Counted from the stretch's first letter, positions 45,035 through 53,205 are shown. The stretch is DNA of 64,000 nucleotides from Pedobacter yonginensis (GCF_003173595.1 NZ_QGNZ01000001.1:806001-870000), one strand, 5' to 3'. The notes: generated by a model not told the origin, from the sequence alone. Numbers and translations: made by a program.

Positions 45035-45054
45035 ACATATTTGAATCATTTGCT

Positions 45055-45160
45055 AGTCGGGATTTCAATCCCGTCTTATGAGCTAAGGATTTGTAATCCT
45101 TTTTGATAAAGAAACTGCCTTTCAAATAAAGGATTACAAATCTAGACCGACCGAAATCCA
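45055..45160. repeat. Nested inverted-repeat (REP-like) element
   Basis: Contains hairpin CGGGATT-TC-AATCCCG (45058-45073), hairpin AAGGATT-TGT-AATCCTT (45085-45101), and a perfect 15-bp inverted pair between 45088-45102 and 45128-45142 (GATTTGTAATCCTTT). Outer arms GGATTTC (45060-45066) and GAAATCC (45153-45159) are also complementary. It lies between the ferritin-like gene and trx. The GATTTGTAATCC core looks like a REP family of Bacteroidota. Confidence 0.75.
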
Positions 45161-45224
45161 TGCGTTTTAAAGGGCAATTAAAAACCAAACCGACTTACCC
45201 TCGTTTTTATCTTAAATAGAAATC

Positions 45225-45527
45225 ATGTCGAAATTTTCAGATTTAATTAATGGTGATAAGCCCGTTTTGGTCGATTTTTTTGCAGAGTGGTGCGGCCCTT
45301 GCAAAATGATGAAGCCAATATTGGAACAACTAAAATCCCAGGTTGGTGATTCAGTATCGATTATCAAAATTGATATCGATAAAAACCAAACGGTCGCTTC
45401 TTCCTTTAGCGTTCAAAGTGTGCCTACCTTAATGTTATTTAAAAAGGGTAAACAAGTTTGGAGACAAAGCGGTGTACTTCAAGCGGCGCAACTTAAACAA
45501 GTTATCGATTCTTATAGCAAAGTTTAA
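45225..45527 (+). CDS. trx: Thioredoxin
   Basis: 100 residues, one thioredoxin domain. FFAEWCGPCKMMKPILEQL near 19-37 holds the WCGPC active site, and VQSVPTLMLFKKGKQ near 71-85 has the cis-proline. No signal peptide, so it is cytosolic. Its stop codon overlaps the stop of the convergent pdeM (shared bases 45524-45527), with no terminator between them. Confidence 0.95.
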   Translation: MSKFSDLINGDKPVLVDFFAEWCGPCKMMKPILEQLKSQVGDSVSIIKIDIDKNQTVASSFSVQSVPTLMLFKKGKQVWRQSGVLQAAQLKQVIDSYSKV

Positions 45528-46162
45528 ACCTCAACAACGTTTTTTGGGGTTACTGCAAAAATACGCTCGCTTTTTTTAGGGTAAATATTGTATAGACCTG
45601 TAAATAAACTAAATGCGGGTAAAACCGCATACTCCTCACCAAAGTAAAAACAAGGGAATTTTAATCGTTGTTTGGCTTTACCAACAATAGAAACCCCTGG
45701 ATGAATGTGACCACTAATTGGATACAACTCCTCCTCGGTGCATTGGGGGGCATCATGGATAAAGCAAAATGGCCCTAAGCAAAAACTCGGCTCATGTATG
45801 TCTATATTCAATGCGCTATAATCTGCGGGACTTAGCCGATCGTGATTACCCTTTACCAACAACAAATTTAGTTCGTGGTATTTTTTTCGCCATAAAGCAA
45901 ATTCATCAATATCCGTATTCAAGCCATGATGAAACATATCCCCATTAATCAATAAAGTTGCTGGATTATACTTTTCTATAAGTATGGTTAACCTATGCAA
46001 ATCGCTTTCGGCAATTGTTGCTGGCACTTGTACACCCGCCTGTCTGAAATGTGCAGATTTACCCAAATGCAGATCGCTTATGGCTAGAAGTTTGTGTTGA
46101 GGTAAAAATAAAGCCCTTTCTTTATCTAAAATCAGTTCTTCACCGTGGCTTGTAATGGTCAT
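45524..46162 (-). CDS. pdeM: Ligase-associated DNA damage response endonuclease PdeM
   Basis: 212 residues, calcineurin-like metallophosphoesterase. Metal residues appear in LLAISDLHLGKSAHFRQAG near 27, LINGDMFHHG near 71, LVKGNHDRLS near 98 and SGHIHPGVSI near 148. PdeM is the fourth member of the Lhr-associated repair set; here it follows the helicase gene by 73 bases in the same direction. Its substrate is not firmly known. Confidence 0.9.
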   Translation of the reverse strand: MTITSHGEELILDKERALFLPQHKLLAISDLHLGKSAHFRQAGVQVPATIAESDLHRLTILIEKYNPATLLINGDMFHHGLNTDIDEFALWRKKYHELNLLLVKGNHDRLSPADYSALNIDIHEPSFCLGPFCFIHDAPQCTEEELYPISGHIHPGVSIVGKAKQRLKFPCFYFGEEYAVLPAFSLFTGLYNIYPKKSERIFAVTPKNVVEV

Positions 46163-46235
46163 TAAATTTCAGCTGTATTTATAGGAGTTCAGTTTGGAAG
46201 TAAATTTACTTTCACTTCCTGAGGCTCGTTTTCAA

Positions 46236-48713
46236 TTATCTTACTTTCTCCGATTCTGCTTTCATTCGAGCAATTCTTTGTTCCAACTCTTCCGAACTCA
46301 TGTTCTCTCTTAAACTATCTACCTTAATAGGGAAAGATAGTGGTGTAAAACTTTTCGGATTCGTAATGATGATTGCTCCATTTTGAATTCTCTCCAAAGC
46401 TGCAGCTAATCTTGGCTCTTCCAATTGCTGATAAAACACTTCATCGTATGCTTGTCGCAAAAGTAAATTATGTTTGTCGTAATCACTAAAAACATTAAAA
46501 AATAAACCTGCGGATGACTGCAAATGTTTATTGGCAACATATTTTCCCGGATAACCTTGAAACACCAAGCCAGAAATACAGGCAATATCTCTAAACTTTC
46601 TTCTTGCCATTTCGGTCGAATTAATGCTTAATGTAATGTCTTCTGTTAAATTTTTAGGCGAAAAAACCTCATAAGCGATAGATTCATCCATCGGTATCTC
46701 AATGTCGCTTAGCAATTCAAAACCATAATCATTCATGGCTATAGAAAAGCTAATTGGTAAAAGTTTACTCAATCGATAAGCCACTAGCGCAGCCAAAACC
46801 TCATGTACCAAGCGGCCTTCAAAGGGATAGGCAAAAAGATGAAAACCTTCTTTATTGTTAATCAATTCAATCAACAATTCATCATTTCTAGGCACATGCG
46901 ACCTTTTTTCTTGCAAAAGAAATAAGGGATAAACAACATCTAGTTCTTCGTCTTGATGGGTCTTATCCAGCGCTTCGTTATATTTTTTTCTTAGTACGGA
47001 ACCTAAATTGGATGATAATGGCAAACGGCCACCATTCCAGCTTGGGGAGATCGCATTTTTTTGCTTGCTTACTCTAACCACCACCGTCATATCTTTTACC
47101 TGAACAAATTCCAAAACCCGTCCGGCCAATCTGAAATTGTCTCCAGCTTTTAAACGGGTTACGAAATATTCCTCAACCATTCCAATATAACCACCAGAAA
47201 TAAATTTCACTTTCAACATTGCATCGCTCACGATGGTACCAATGTGTAAACGATGACGCATGGCCAACTGCCTGCTTTTTACTTTCCAAAGTCCGTCTTC
47301 ATCTTTCGTTACCTTTTTAAACTCGTTGTAGGCACTCAAACTATCGCCCCCAGAGGTAATAAATTGCATTACCCAGGCCCATTCTTCAGGTAAAATCAAT
47401 TTGAAAGCATGAGTGTTTTTAACCTCTTGGTAAATTACTTTATCATCAAAACCATCGCCAATAGCTAAAGTAACTAGGTATTGAATCAGGGTATCAAAAA
47501 CCATAATAAAAGGCTCTCTACTTTCAATATTATTGGTTTTGGCAGCTTCCTTAATTGCAGCTGCTTCAACCAGCTCTAGGGCATGGGTAGGCAAAAAATA
47601 TATTTTCGAAGTTTCGTGGGGCGAGTGGCCCGATCGACCAGCCCTTTGCAAAAATCTGGCTACCCCTTTTGGCGAACCAACTTGTACCACCGTATCCACA
47701 GGTTTGAAATCTACCCCTAAATCAAGCGATGATGTGGCAATAACCGCCTTCAATTGCCCGGTGTGTAAAGCATCTTCAATCCAATTCCTGAGTTCAAAAT
47801 CAATTGATCCGTGGTGTATGGCAATCCTCCCTGCTAGTTCCGGTTCTATGTTCAACAAATGTTGATACCACATTTCCGACTGACCACGGGTATTGATGAA
47901 AATTAAAGTGGTTTTGCTTTTTTCTATTATGGGCAGCAGTTTATAAGCCAACTTTAAGCCCAAATGCCCAGCCCAAGGCAAAGTTTCAATGTCATCTGGT
48001 AGAATAGATTTAATAATGATTTTTTTCTCTAAGTCGGCTTTTATAATAATTCTTTTCTCCGCTTCATTAGGTTCTAAAACATCAAGCGCTTCATCTATGT
48101 TGCCAATGGTAGCAGAAATGCCCCAAACTCTTAAAAATTGGTTTTTTTCTAACTTTTGTAAACCTTTAATTCTAGATACGGCCAACTCTACCAACACACC
48201 GCGTTTACTGCCCAAAAGTTCATGCCATTCATCAGCAACAATACATTTTAGATTTTTAAACAATGTTGATGAACCTTTTTGCGCCAATAGAAGATGCAAA
48301 CTTTCAGGCGTAATTAGAAGAATTTCGGGCATCGATTTCTTCTGCTGTACTTTTTCAGCTTGTGAGGTATCGCCATTGCGCACGCCAACGTGCCAATCCA
48401 GTTCCAGCTCCAATAAGGTCTCGCGCATGGCTCTGGCAATGTCTTTAGCCAGGGAGCGGAGTGGAGTAATCCAGATTAATTGTAAGCGATCTTTCGCCTT
48501 TTTATTGCTTGTTTCTGAAGCATTTAAGGCTTCTATAGCTACTGCTAAAAACAAAGAAAACGTTTTTCCGAATCCTGTAGGCGCATTTACTAAGCCACTA
48601 TAGCCATTCAAATAGTGTTGCCATGCATCTTCCTGAAATTTAAACGGCTTCCGACCATTGGCTTTAAGCCATTGCTTAATTTTTTTGTAGCCTTTGGTTT
48701 TCGATTGATCCAT
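46236..48713 (-). CDS. Ligase-associated DEXH-box DNA helicase (Lhr-core type)
   Basis: 825 residues, the Lhr-core length. The N-terminal motor has FQEDAWQHYLNGYSGLVNAPTGFGKTFSLF near 22-52 (Q motif and Walker A) and VADEWHELLG near 155 (DEWH box); the second RecA domain has ATSSLDLGVDF and FLQRAGRSGHSP near 355. A winged helix and the Lhr-specific beta-barrel domain follow. It would unwind DNA or DNA-RNA hybrids. It is separated from the upstream ligase by 307 bases that carry a dispersed repeat. Confidence 0.93.
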   Translation of the reverse strand: MDQSKTKGYKKIKQWLKANGRKPFKFQEDAWQHYLNGYSGLVNAPTGFGKTFSLFLAVAIEALNASETSNKKAKDRLQLIWITPLRSLAKDIARAMRETLLELELDWHVGVRNGDTSQAEKVQQKKSMPEILLITPESLHLLLAQKGSSTLFKNLKCIVADEWHELLGSKRGVLVELAVSRIKGLQKLEKNQFLRVWGISATIGNIDEALDVLEPNEAEKRIIIKADLEKKIIIKSILPDDIETLPWAGHLGLKLAYKLLPIIEKSKTTLIFINTRGQSEMWYQHLLNIEPELAGRIAIHHGSIDFELRNWIEDALHTGQLKAVIATSSLDLGVDFKPVDTVVQVGSPKGVARFLQRAGRSGHSPHETSKIYFLPTHALELVEAAAIKEAAKTNNIESREPFIMVFDTLIQYLVTLAIGDGFDDKVIYQEVKNTHAFKLILPEEWAWVMQFITSGGDSLSAYNEFKKVTKDEDGLWKVKSRQLAMRHRLHIGTIVSDAMLKVKFISGGYIGMVEEYFVTRLKAGDNFRLAGRVLEFVQVKDMTVVVRVSKQKNAISPSWNGGRLPLSSNLGSVLRKKYNEALDKTHQDEELDVVYPLFLLQEKRSHVPRNDELLIELINNKEGFHLFAYPFEGRLVHEVLAALVAYRLSKLLPISFSIAMNDYGFELLSDIEIPMDESIAYEVFSPKNLTEDITLSINSTEMARRKFRDIACISGLVFQGYPGKYVANKHLQSSAGLFFNVFSDYDKHNLLLRQAYDEVFYQQLEEPRLAAALERIQNGAIIITNPKSFTPLSFPIKVDSLRENMSSEELEQRIARMKAESEKVR

Positions 48714-49020
48714 GTATGTTGAGGAACTAATTTAATTTTTATTTTTTGTAAAGCAAGTACAGTAATTCTTTGGTTACCACAGCCCCGCCATTCGTTACAA
48801 TCTTTTTAAACAATACCTGTTCACCTGATTTTCAAGCATTGTTTTCATCGGTAACTCGTGCTTCGTACCTCAGCACCAACACACCTTCACCAAAACTGCA
48901 CTTAAAAAGTATTTTCACTGCTGTCGGGTTTAATGAACTTAGGTAAAATATCGAGAAAACTTGGTAGGAGTGTACAAAGCACAAATTAATATTGATATCA
49001 ATGTGAAAAGAGGTTCAGTT
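48714..49020. other. 307-base spacer inside the repair operon
   Basis: It holds dispersed repeat copy B at 48780-48933. A minus-strand frame is open through most of the spacer except for one in-frame TGA, and ends KIVTNGGAVVTKELLYLLYKK; since part of it matches the repeat at 28.6 kb, a decayed ORF or a mobile repeat are both possible. No start or known family is seen. Confidence 0.55.
48780..48933 (-). repeat. Dispersed structured repeat, copy B
   Basis: On the minus strand it begins TTAAACCCGACAGCAGTG... with ACTTTTT (48904-48933) and ends AAAAAGATTGTAACGAATGG (to 48780), matching both ends of copy A at 28577-28675 with few mismatches. The middle is about 96 bases instead of 36 and unrelated. 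The inner edges again pair (CTTTTTAA with TTAAAAAG), a different sequence from copy A but still complementary. Confidence 0.65.
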
Positions 49021-50619
49021 CTAGCCATTAATAAATGTTGATGCCAACAACTGTCTCAAATCTTCTAAAGTATTAATTTCATCAGCCTTTTTGTCTTTCC
49101 GCCACCGTAAAATTCGCGGAAAACGTAAGGCCAAGCCCGCTTTATGGCGTTTGCTCTCTGCTATCCCCTCAAATGCAATTTCAAAAACCAGCTCTGGCTT
49201 TACGGTTCGCACGGGTCCAAATTTTTCAATGGCATTTTTAGTTACAAAGGAGTTTACTTCTTTAATTTCCTTATCTGTTAAGCCCGAATATGCTTTTGCA
49301 ATCGTTACTAAATTTTCGCCATCTCTAACGGCAAATGTATAATCTGTAAAGAAATTTGCCCTTCGCCCGCTACCTTTTTGGGCGTAAATCATTACTGCAT
49401 CAACCGTGTAAGGATTAATCTTCCATTTCCACCAATCGCCCCGTTTTCTGCCACTGTGATAATGAGAGCTTAGCTTTTTAAGCATAATCCCTTCACTATT
49501 AATCGATCTGGAAGTTTGCCTTAAATCTGCCAACTCTTCCCAAGTATTACACTTAATTACCGGCGATAAAACGACAGCACTGTCGTCCAAGCTACCAATA
49601 AGCTGCTCTAAAACCTTTCTGCGCTCACTTAAAGGCTGCTCACGGAAATCCTGCGCTTCATATTCTAAAATATCGTAAACAAAAAAGCCAATTGGAGCAT
49701 CTTCTAATTGTTTTTTATTGATCGTTTTGCGATTTAAACGCTGTTGCAACGTACTAAAAGACAGCACGTTCTTATCCTGCACAGCCAAAATTTCTCCATC
49801 TAGTACCACACCATCTGGTAAAATATCAATTAAAAAGTGTAATTCTGGAAACTGTTCTGTAACCAATTCTTCACCCCTCGACCATATAAACAACTCGCCA
49901 TTACGCTTTACAATCTGACCTCGAATGCCATCCCATTTCCATTCGGCTTGCCACTCTTGCAAACTACCTAAGCTAGAAGGCTCGTTTTCCAGCGCATAGG
50001 CTAAACAAAATGGATATGGCCAAGAATTATCTGTATTAACGTGTATCCCATTGATGAGCTCCGTGAAAGTGATCTCGTATGGATCCCATTTCCCCATAAT
50101 GCTGTGCATAATTTGCGCACTATCCAAACTACTTTGCTTAGCCAAAGCATTCACTAACATTTTATTCGATACGCCAATTCTGAAATTTCCAGAAATTAAT
50201 TTGTTAAAAATAAAGCGTTCTTGGTTTTCTAAAGTATTCCAGACGTTTAATATGAAATTCTTTTTGGTGTCGTCATCTTTTCCTTCCAATTGATGCAAAT
50301 CTTCTATCCATTTGTGCAATTGATGATCTGAGCTTTGTTCGGCAGGGGGCAGGAGCAAAGCAATGGTTTCGCTTAAATCGCCTACGTTAGAATAGCTTTC
50401 AGAAAATAACCATTCTGGCGTTTGGGTAATTTCTATCGCCCAATATTTAAGCAAAGCCGATTTAATTGGTCTTCTGGGCTTTTTTCCCGTAAACAATGCA
50501 ATTACCCAAACTTTATCTTTATCATCTGCTTGGTTAAAATAATTAACCAATGCAGCGATTTTATCGTTGGTTTTATTGCTCAGTTCGAGCTGCTGAATCA
50601 ATTGAGCAAAGCGTTTCAT
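49021..50619 (-). CDS. ATP-dependent DNA ligase of the Lhr-associated set
   Basis: 532 residues. An N-terminal DNA-binding domain (1-200) leads to the adenylation domain: EWKWDGIRGQIVKR near 208 is motif I with the nucleotide-accepting lysine; LDGEILAVQ near 253 is motif III; SEGIMLKKLSSHYHSGRKRGDWWKWK near 370-395 contains motifs IV-V, and an OB-fold follows. It seals nicks using ATP. Its start overlaps the exonuclease stop by 4 bases. Confidence 0.93.
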   Translation of the reverse strand: MKRFAQLIQQLELSNKTNDKIAALVNYFNQADDKDKVWVIALFTGKKPRRPIKSALLKYWAIEITQTPEWLFSESYSNVGDLSETIALLLPPAEQSSDHQLHKWIEDLHQLEGKDDDTKKNFILNVWNTLENQERFIFNKLISGNFRIGVSNKMLVNALAKQSSLDSAQIMHSIMGKWDPYEITFTELINGIHVNTDNSWPYPFCLAYALENEPSSLGSLQEWQAEWKWDGIRGQIVKRNGELFIWSRGEELVTEQFPELHFLIDILPDGVVLDGEILAVQDKNVLSFSTLQQRLNRKTINKKQLEDAPIGFFVYDILEYEAQDFREQPLSERRKVLEQLIGSLDDSAVVLSPVIKCNTWEELADLRQTSRSINSEGIMLKKLSSHYHSGRKRGDWWKWKINPYTVDAVMIYAQKGSGRRANFFTDYTFAVRDGENLVTIAKAYSGLTDKEIKEVNSFVTKNAIEKFGPVRTVKPELVFEIAFEGIAESKRHKAGLALRFPRILRWRKDKKADEINTLEDLRQLLASTFING

Positions 50620-51671
50620 TCGGCCTTTTGATTTTTGATGTCAACATTAGCATCTTGGGTATCCGCTAAATCAACTTTATTTTCTTCGTCGTCTTCTTGT
50701 CCGAACTTGGTGGTCACTTCAGATGCTTCGATTCCATTATCATTTAAAAAACGACTAAAAGCAGCTGTAAAGCCGTGTGTTACATATACTTTCTCTGCAC
50801 CTGTAGCCGTTATCGCTTCCATTAATCCTGGCCAATCTGCATGATCGCTCAATGCAAACCCAGCATCCGCACTTTGCCAGCGACGATGAGCCCTCACCTG
50901 CATCCATCCAGAACAAATACCTGTAACAGGGTGACTTAAATTTTTAATCCAGCGGCTGTCTCTCATGGCGGGTGGTACAATCACAATTCCTTTTTGCAAT
51001 TGTTCTTTTGTTGTTTCTGGAGTTATTCTGATTGTTTCCGGAAGATTTACGCCAGCGCAAATAATCACTTCATTTAAGTTGGCAATGCTATTATGCACAT
51101 ATATCGGAACATCACCCGCTAAATTTTTAATTAAACGTTGTGCTTTACCTAAACTATAGGCAATTAAAACACTGGTTTTTTGTTGATTAATGTTATCACC
51201 CACCCAATTTTTTATACCATTAAAAACAACATCTTGCTTTTGCCATTTATACACAGGAAGACCAAACGTACTTTCTGATACAAAACTGTGGCATTTTACG
51301 GGTTCGAAAACATCACTAATGCCGTCATCTTCTATTTTATAATCGCCAGAAATCACACAGATTTCACCTTTATATTCCAAGCGCACCTGCGATGATCCAA
51401 TGATATGACCTGCTGGAAAAAAAGATATGTTTACCCCGTTTCTAACAATACTTTCGCCATAAGCCAAGGTTTCTACATTTAAATCTTCGCTAATTCGTCT
51501 TTTAATTATTGGCTTAGTTAGGGTATGGCAGAGGTAGTATTTATTGCCAAAACGAACATGATCACTATGGCCATGAGTGGTTACGGCGTAATCTACAGGC
51601 CACCATGGATCTACATAAAAATCGCCTTGCTTGCAGTAAATGCCTCTTTTAGTGAATGTGATTAACGCCAT
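50616..51671 (-). CDS. Ligase-associated DNA damage response exonuclease (MBL/beta-CASP-like)
   Basis: 351 residues. The metallo-beta-lactamase fold is shown by VTTHGHSDHVRFGNKYYLCH near 31-50 (HxHxDH-like HGHSDH), FPAGHIIGSSQVRLEY near 85, VISGDYKIEDDG near 106 and ALSDHADWPGL near 273; the last motifs are those of Artemis/SNM1-type nucleases. First gene of the repair set, divergent from satD with the operator array in the 181-base spacer. Confidence 0.92.
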   Translation of the reverse strand: MALITFTKRGIYCKQGDFYVDPWWPVDYAVTTHGHSDHVRFGNKYYLCHTLTKPIIKRRISEDLNVETLAYGESIVRNGVNISFFPAGHIIGSSQVRLEYKGEICVISGDYKIEDDGISDVFEPVKCHSFVSESTFGLPVYKWQKQDVVFNGIKNWVGDNINQQKTSVLIAYSLGKAQRLIKNLAGDVPIYVHNSIANLNEVIICAGVNLPETIRITPETTKEQLQKGIVIVPPAMRDSRWIKNLSHPVTGICSGWMQVRAHRRWQSADAGFALSDHADWPGLMEAITATGAEKVYVTHGFTAAFSRFLNDNGIEASEVTTKFGQEDDEENKVDLADTQDANVDIKNQKAE

Positions 51672-51710
51672 GATTGATTAACAATAATATTCTTTATTAG
51701 TTTTTAGTCT

Positions 51711-51814
51711 TACCGCACATGGGCCCGATAAAAAGCAATATCGGCTAATTACCCGATAAATGGAAATATCGGCTAATTACCCGATAAATTGGATTATCGG
51801 CTAATTACCCGATA
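51711..51814. promoter_or_regulatory. Array of three identical 20-bp near-palindromes plus one decayed copy (putative operators)
   Basis: TATCGGCTAATTACCCGATA occurs at 51739-51758, 51767-51786 and 51795-51814, an exact 28-bp period with 8-bp spacers (AATGGAAA, AATTGGAT). A fourth copy at 51711-51730 keeps the period and the right half (CCCGATA) but its left half is degraded. Each site is an 18/20 palindrome centred on TAATTA. The array lies between the divergent exonuclease and satD, 38 bases before the satD ATG. SatD has a helix-turn-helix, so self-binding is the simplest idea. Confidence 0.75.
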
Positions 51815-51817
51815 ATT

Positions 51818-51848
51818 TTTGACAACTAATAATTTAAAGCTATATTAG
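51818..51848 (+). promoter_or_regulatory. Promoter of satD
   Basis: TTTG (51818-51821), 19 bases, TATATTAG (51841-51848; one mismatch to TAnnTTTG). It lies directly after the last operator copy and 4 bases before the ATG, so the leader would be very short. Confidence 0.5.
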
Positions 51849-51852
51849 TATA

Positions 51853-52464
51853 ATGATTTGTATTATAACAGGGGATATAATAGGCTCTAGAAAGATTAAA
51901 GATAGTTGGCTACTTAGTTTGAAAACAGCTTTAAAAGTAGTTTCTGGAGAAAACAATAAGTGGGAAATTTATCGTGGGGATAGTTTTCAAGTAGAGGTAC
52001 AGCCAGAAAATGCCATAAAAGTGGCTGCTTACTTAAAAGCTTGTGTTAGAGCAAATAAGCTGGCAGATGTGCGAATGGGCATTGGAATTGGCACTGTTAA
52101 AAATAAACGAAAAAAACTTTCAGAATCAAGCGGAGACGTATTTGTAAACTCAGGATCTGCATTTGACAGCTTAAAACAGGCAAAAGTTAATTTGGCTGTA
52201 AAAACAGATTTTCAAGATTTTGATGAAGAAATAAATGTATTGATCAGGCTGGCACTAATTGCTATGGATAGTTGGGGCGTTGTGGCAGCCGAGATGGTAA
52301 AGCTGGCTCTCGAAAATGAAAATATTGTTCAAAGTGAGTTGGCTATTCGATCCGGCAGAACACAATCATCTGTAAGTGAGGCATTAAAGAGAGCACATTA
52401 TTCTGAAATTATGGAAATGGATAAGCTTTATCGTAAAAAATTAAATCTAAAGATTTCAAAATAA
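51853..52464 (+). CDS. SatD family protein: cyclase-like N-domain with C-terminal helix-turn-helix
   Basis: 203 residues. The N-terminal part resembles class III nucleotide cyclases in motif order: IITGDIIGSRKI at 4-15 (Asp8), YRGDSFQVEV at 40-49 (Asp43), VRMGIGIGTV at 73-82 and SSGDVFVNSGSAF at 92-104, mirroring the D-I-x-G, G-D, G-I-G-x-x-x-G and G-D-x-V-N signatures. A helix-turn-helix follows at about 158-181 (VQSELAIRSGRTQSSVSEAL). I recognise the family as SatD, named after a streptococcal acid-tolerance gene; its biochemistry is not established. It overlaps the next gene by one base (TAATG). Confidence 0.8.
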   Translation: MICIITGDIIGSRKIKDSWLLSLKTALKVVSGENNKWEIYRGDSFQVEVQPENAIKVAAYLKACVRANKLADVRMGIGIGTVKNKRKKLSESSGDVFVNSGSAFDSLKQAKVNLAVKTDFQDFDEEINVLIRLALIAMDSWGVVAAEMVKLALENENIVQSELAIRSGRTQSSVSEALKRAHYSEIMEMDKLYRKKLNLKISK

Positions 52465-53174
52465 TGGACATCTACCTAATTAAACTGATACTCGCCCATT
52501 TAATAGGAGATTTCTTCTTACAGCCAAACTCTTGGGTAAAAGATAAAGAAACAAAAAAACTGAAATCGGGAAAATTATATCTACATGTGGCGATTCATAT
52601 TGTGTTGATATTTATTGTTTTCCTGAGCTTTGATGTATGGAGGGCGGCATTATCAATTGGCTTGCTTCATTTAATTATTGATGCATGTAAAGCTTTATTT
52701 CAAACTAAAAAGAACGCGAGGATATTGTTTTTCGTAGATCAGGTTGTACACTTTAGCTCTATAGTTTTCATATGGCATTTATTTTATAAAGGAAGCATTG
52801 ATATTAGCTTTTTAAACCATACCAATAGTTGGGTTATTATTGCTGGAGCATTATTTTTAACCATGCCAACTTCAATTTTAATGCGGGTAATTATAGCCAA
52901 ATGGATTCCTACAAATCAGCCACAAAGCCCACAATCTTTACAAAGTGCAGGGAAATATATTGGTATTTTAGAACGTGTACTCATTTTCTTATTTATATTA
53001 ACCAATCATTTTGAGGCAGTTGGTTTCCTGCTAGGCGCAAAATCTATTTTCAGATTTGGCGATTTGAAGGATGCACACGACATTAAATTAACGGAATATG
53101 TGCTAATTGGCACCTTGCTGAGTTTTGGTATTGCAATTGGTATTGCTATGTTAAGCTTGCAGTACATCTCATAA
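52464..53174 (+). CDS. DUF3307 family membrane protein
   Basis: 236 residues, multi-pass. KLILAHLIGDFFLQPNSWVKDKE at 6-28 is the DUF3307 start (L-x-x-H-x-x-x-D-F-x-x-Q); further membrane segments lie near 45-58, 65-80, 95-115, 122-145 and 210-230, and GLLHLIIDACKA near 68 holds the second conserved H/D pair. The conserved His11, Asp15, His and Asp in membrane helices recall an intramembrane metal or hydrolase site. Its ATG overlaps the satD stop, so production is coupled to SatD. Function unknown. Confidence 0.85.
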   Translation: MDIYLIKLILAHLIGDFFLQPNSWVKDKETKKLKSGKLYLHVAIHIVLIFIVFLSFDVWRAALSIGLLHLIIDACKALFQTKKNARILFFVDQVVHFSSIVFIWHLFYKGSIDISFLNHTNSWVIIAGALFLTMPTSILMRVIIAKWIPTNQPQSPQSLQSAGKYIGILERVLIFLFILTNHFEAVGFLLGAKSIFRFGDLKDAHDIKLTEYVLIGTLLSFGIAIGIAMLSLQYIS

Positions 53175-53175
53175 A

Positions 53176-53200
53176 AAAAGCAACCCGAAGGTTGCTTTCT
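53176..53200. terminator. Bidirectional terminator after DUF3307 and DPP IV
   Basis: AAGCAACC, loop CGAA, GGTTGCTT (53178-53197), with A and T tracts on the sides, between convergent genes. Confidence 0.88.
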
Positions 53201-53205
53201 TGTGC

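Noticed and set aside
48714..48960. A minus-strand gene between ligase and helicase
   Set aside because: The frame has an in-frame TGA, no clear start and no family; half of it is the dispersed repeat. I list it only as spacer content.
51711..51814. Regular repeats that could be a short CRISPR array
   Set aside because: The repeat is 20 bp with 8-bp spacers that resemble each other, far shorter than CRISPR spacers, and no cas gene is present. A set of operators fits better.
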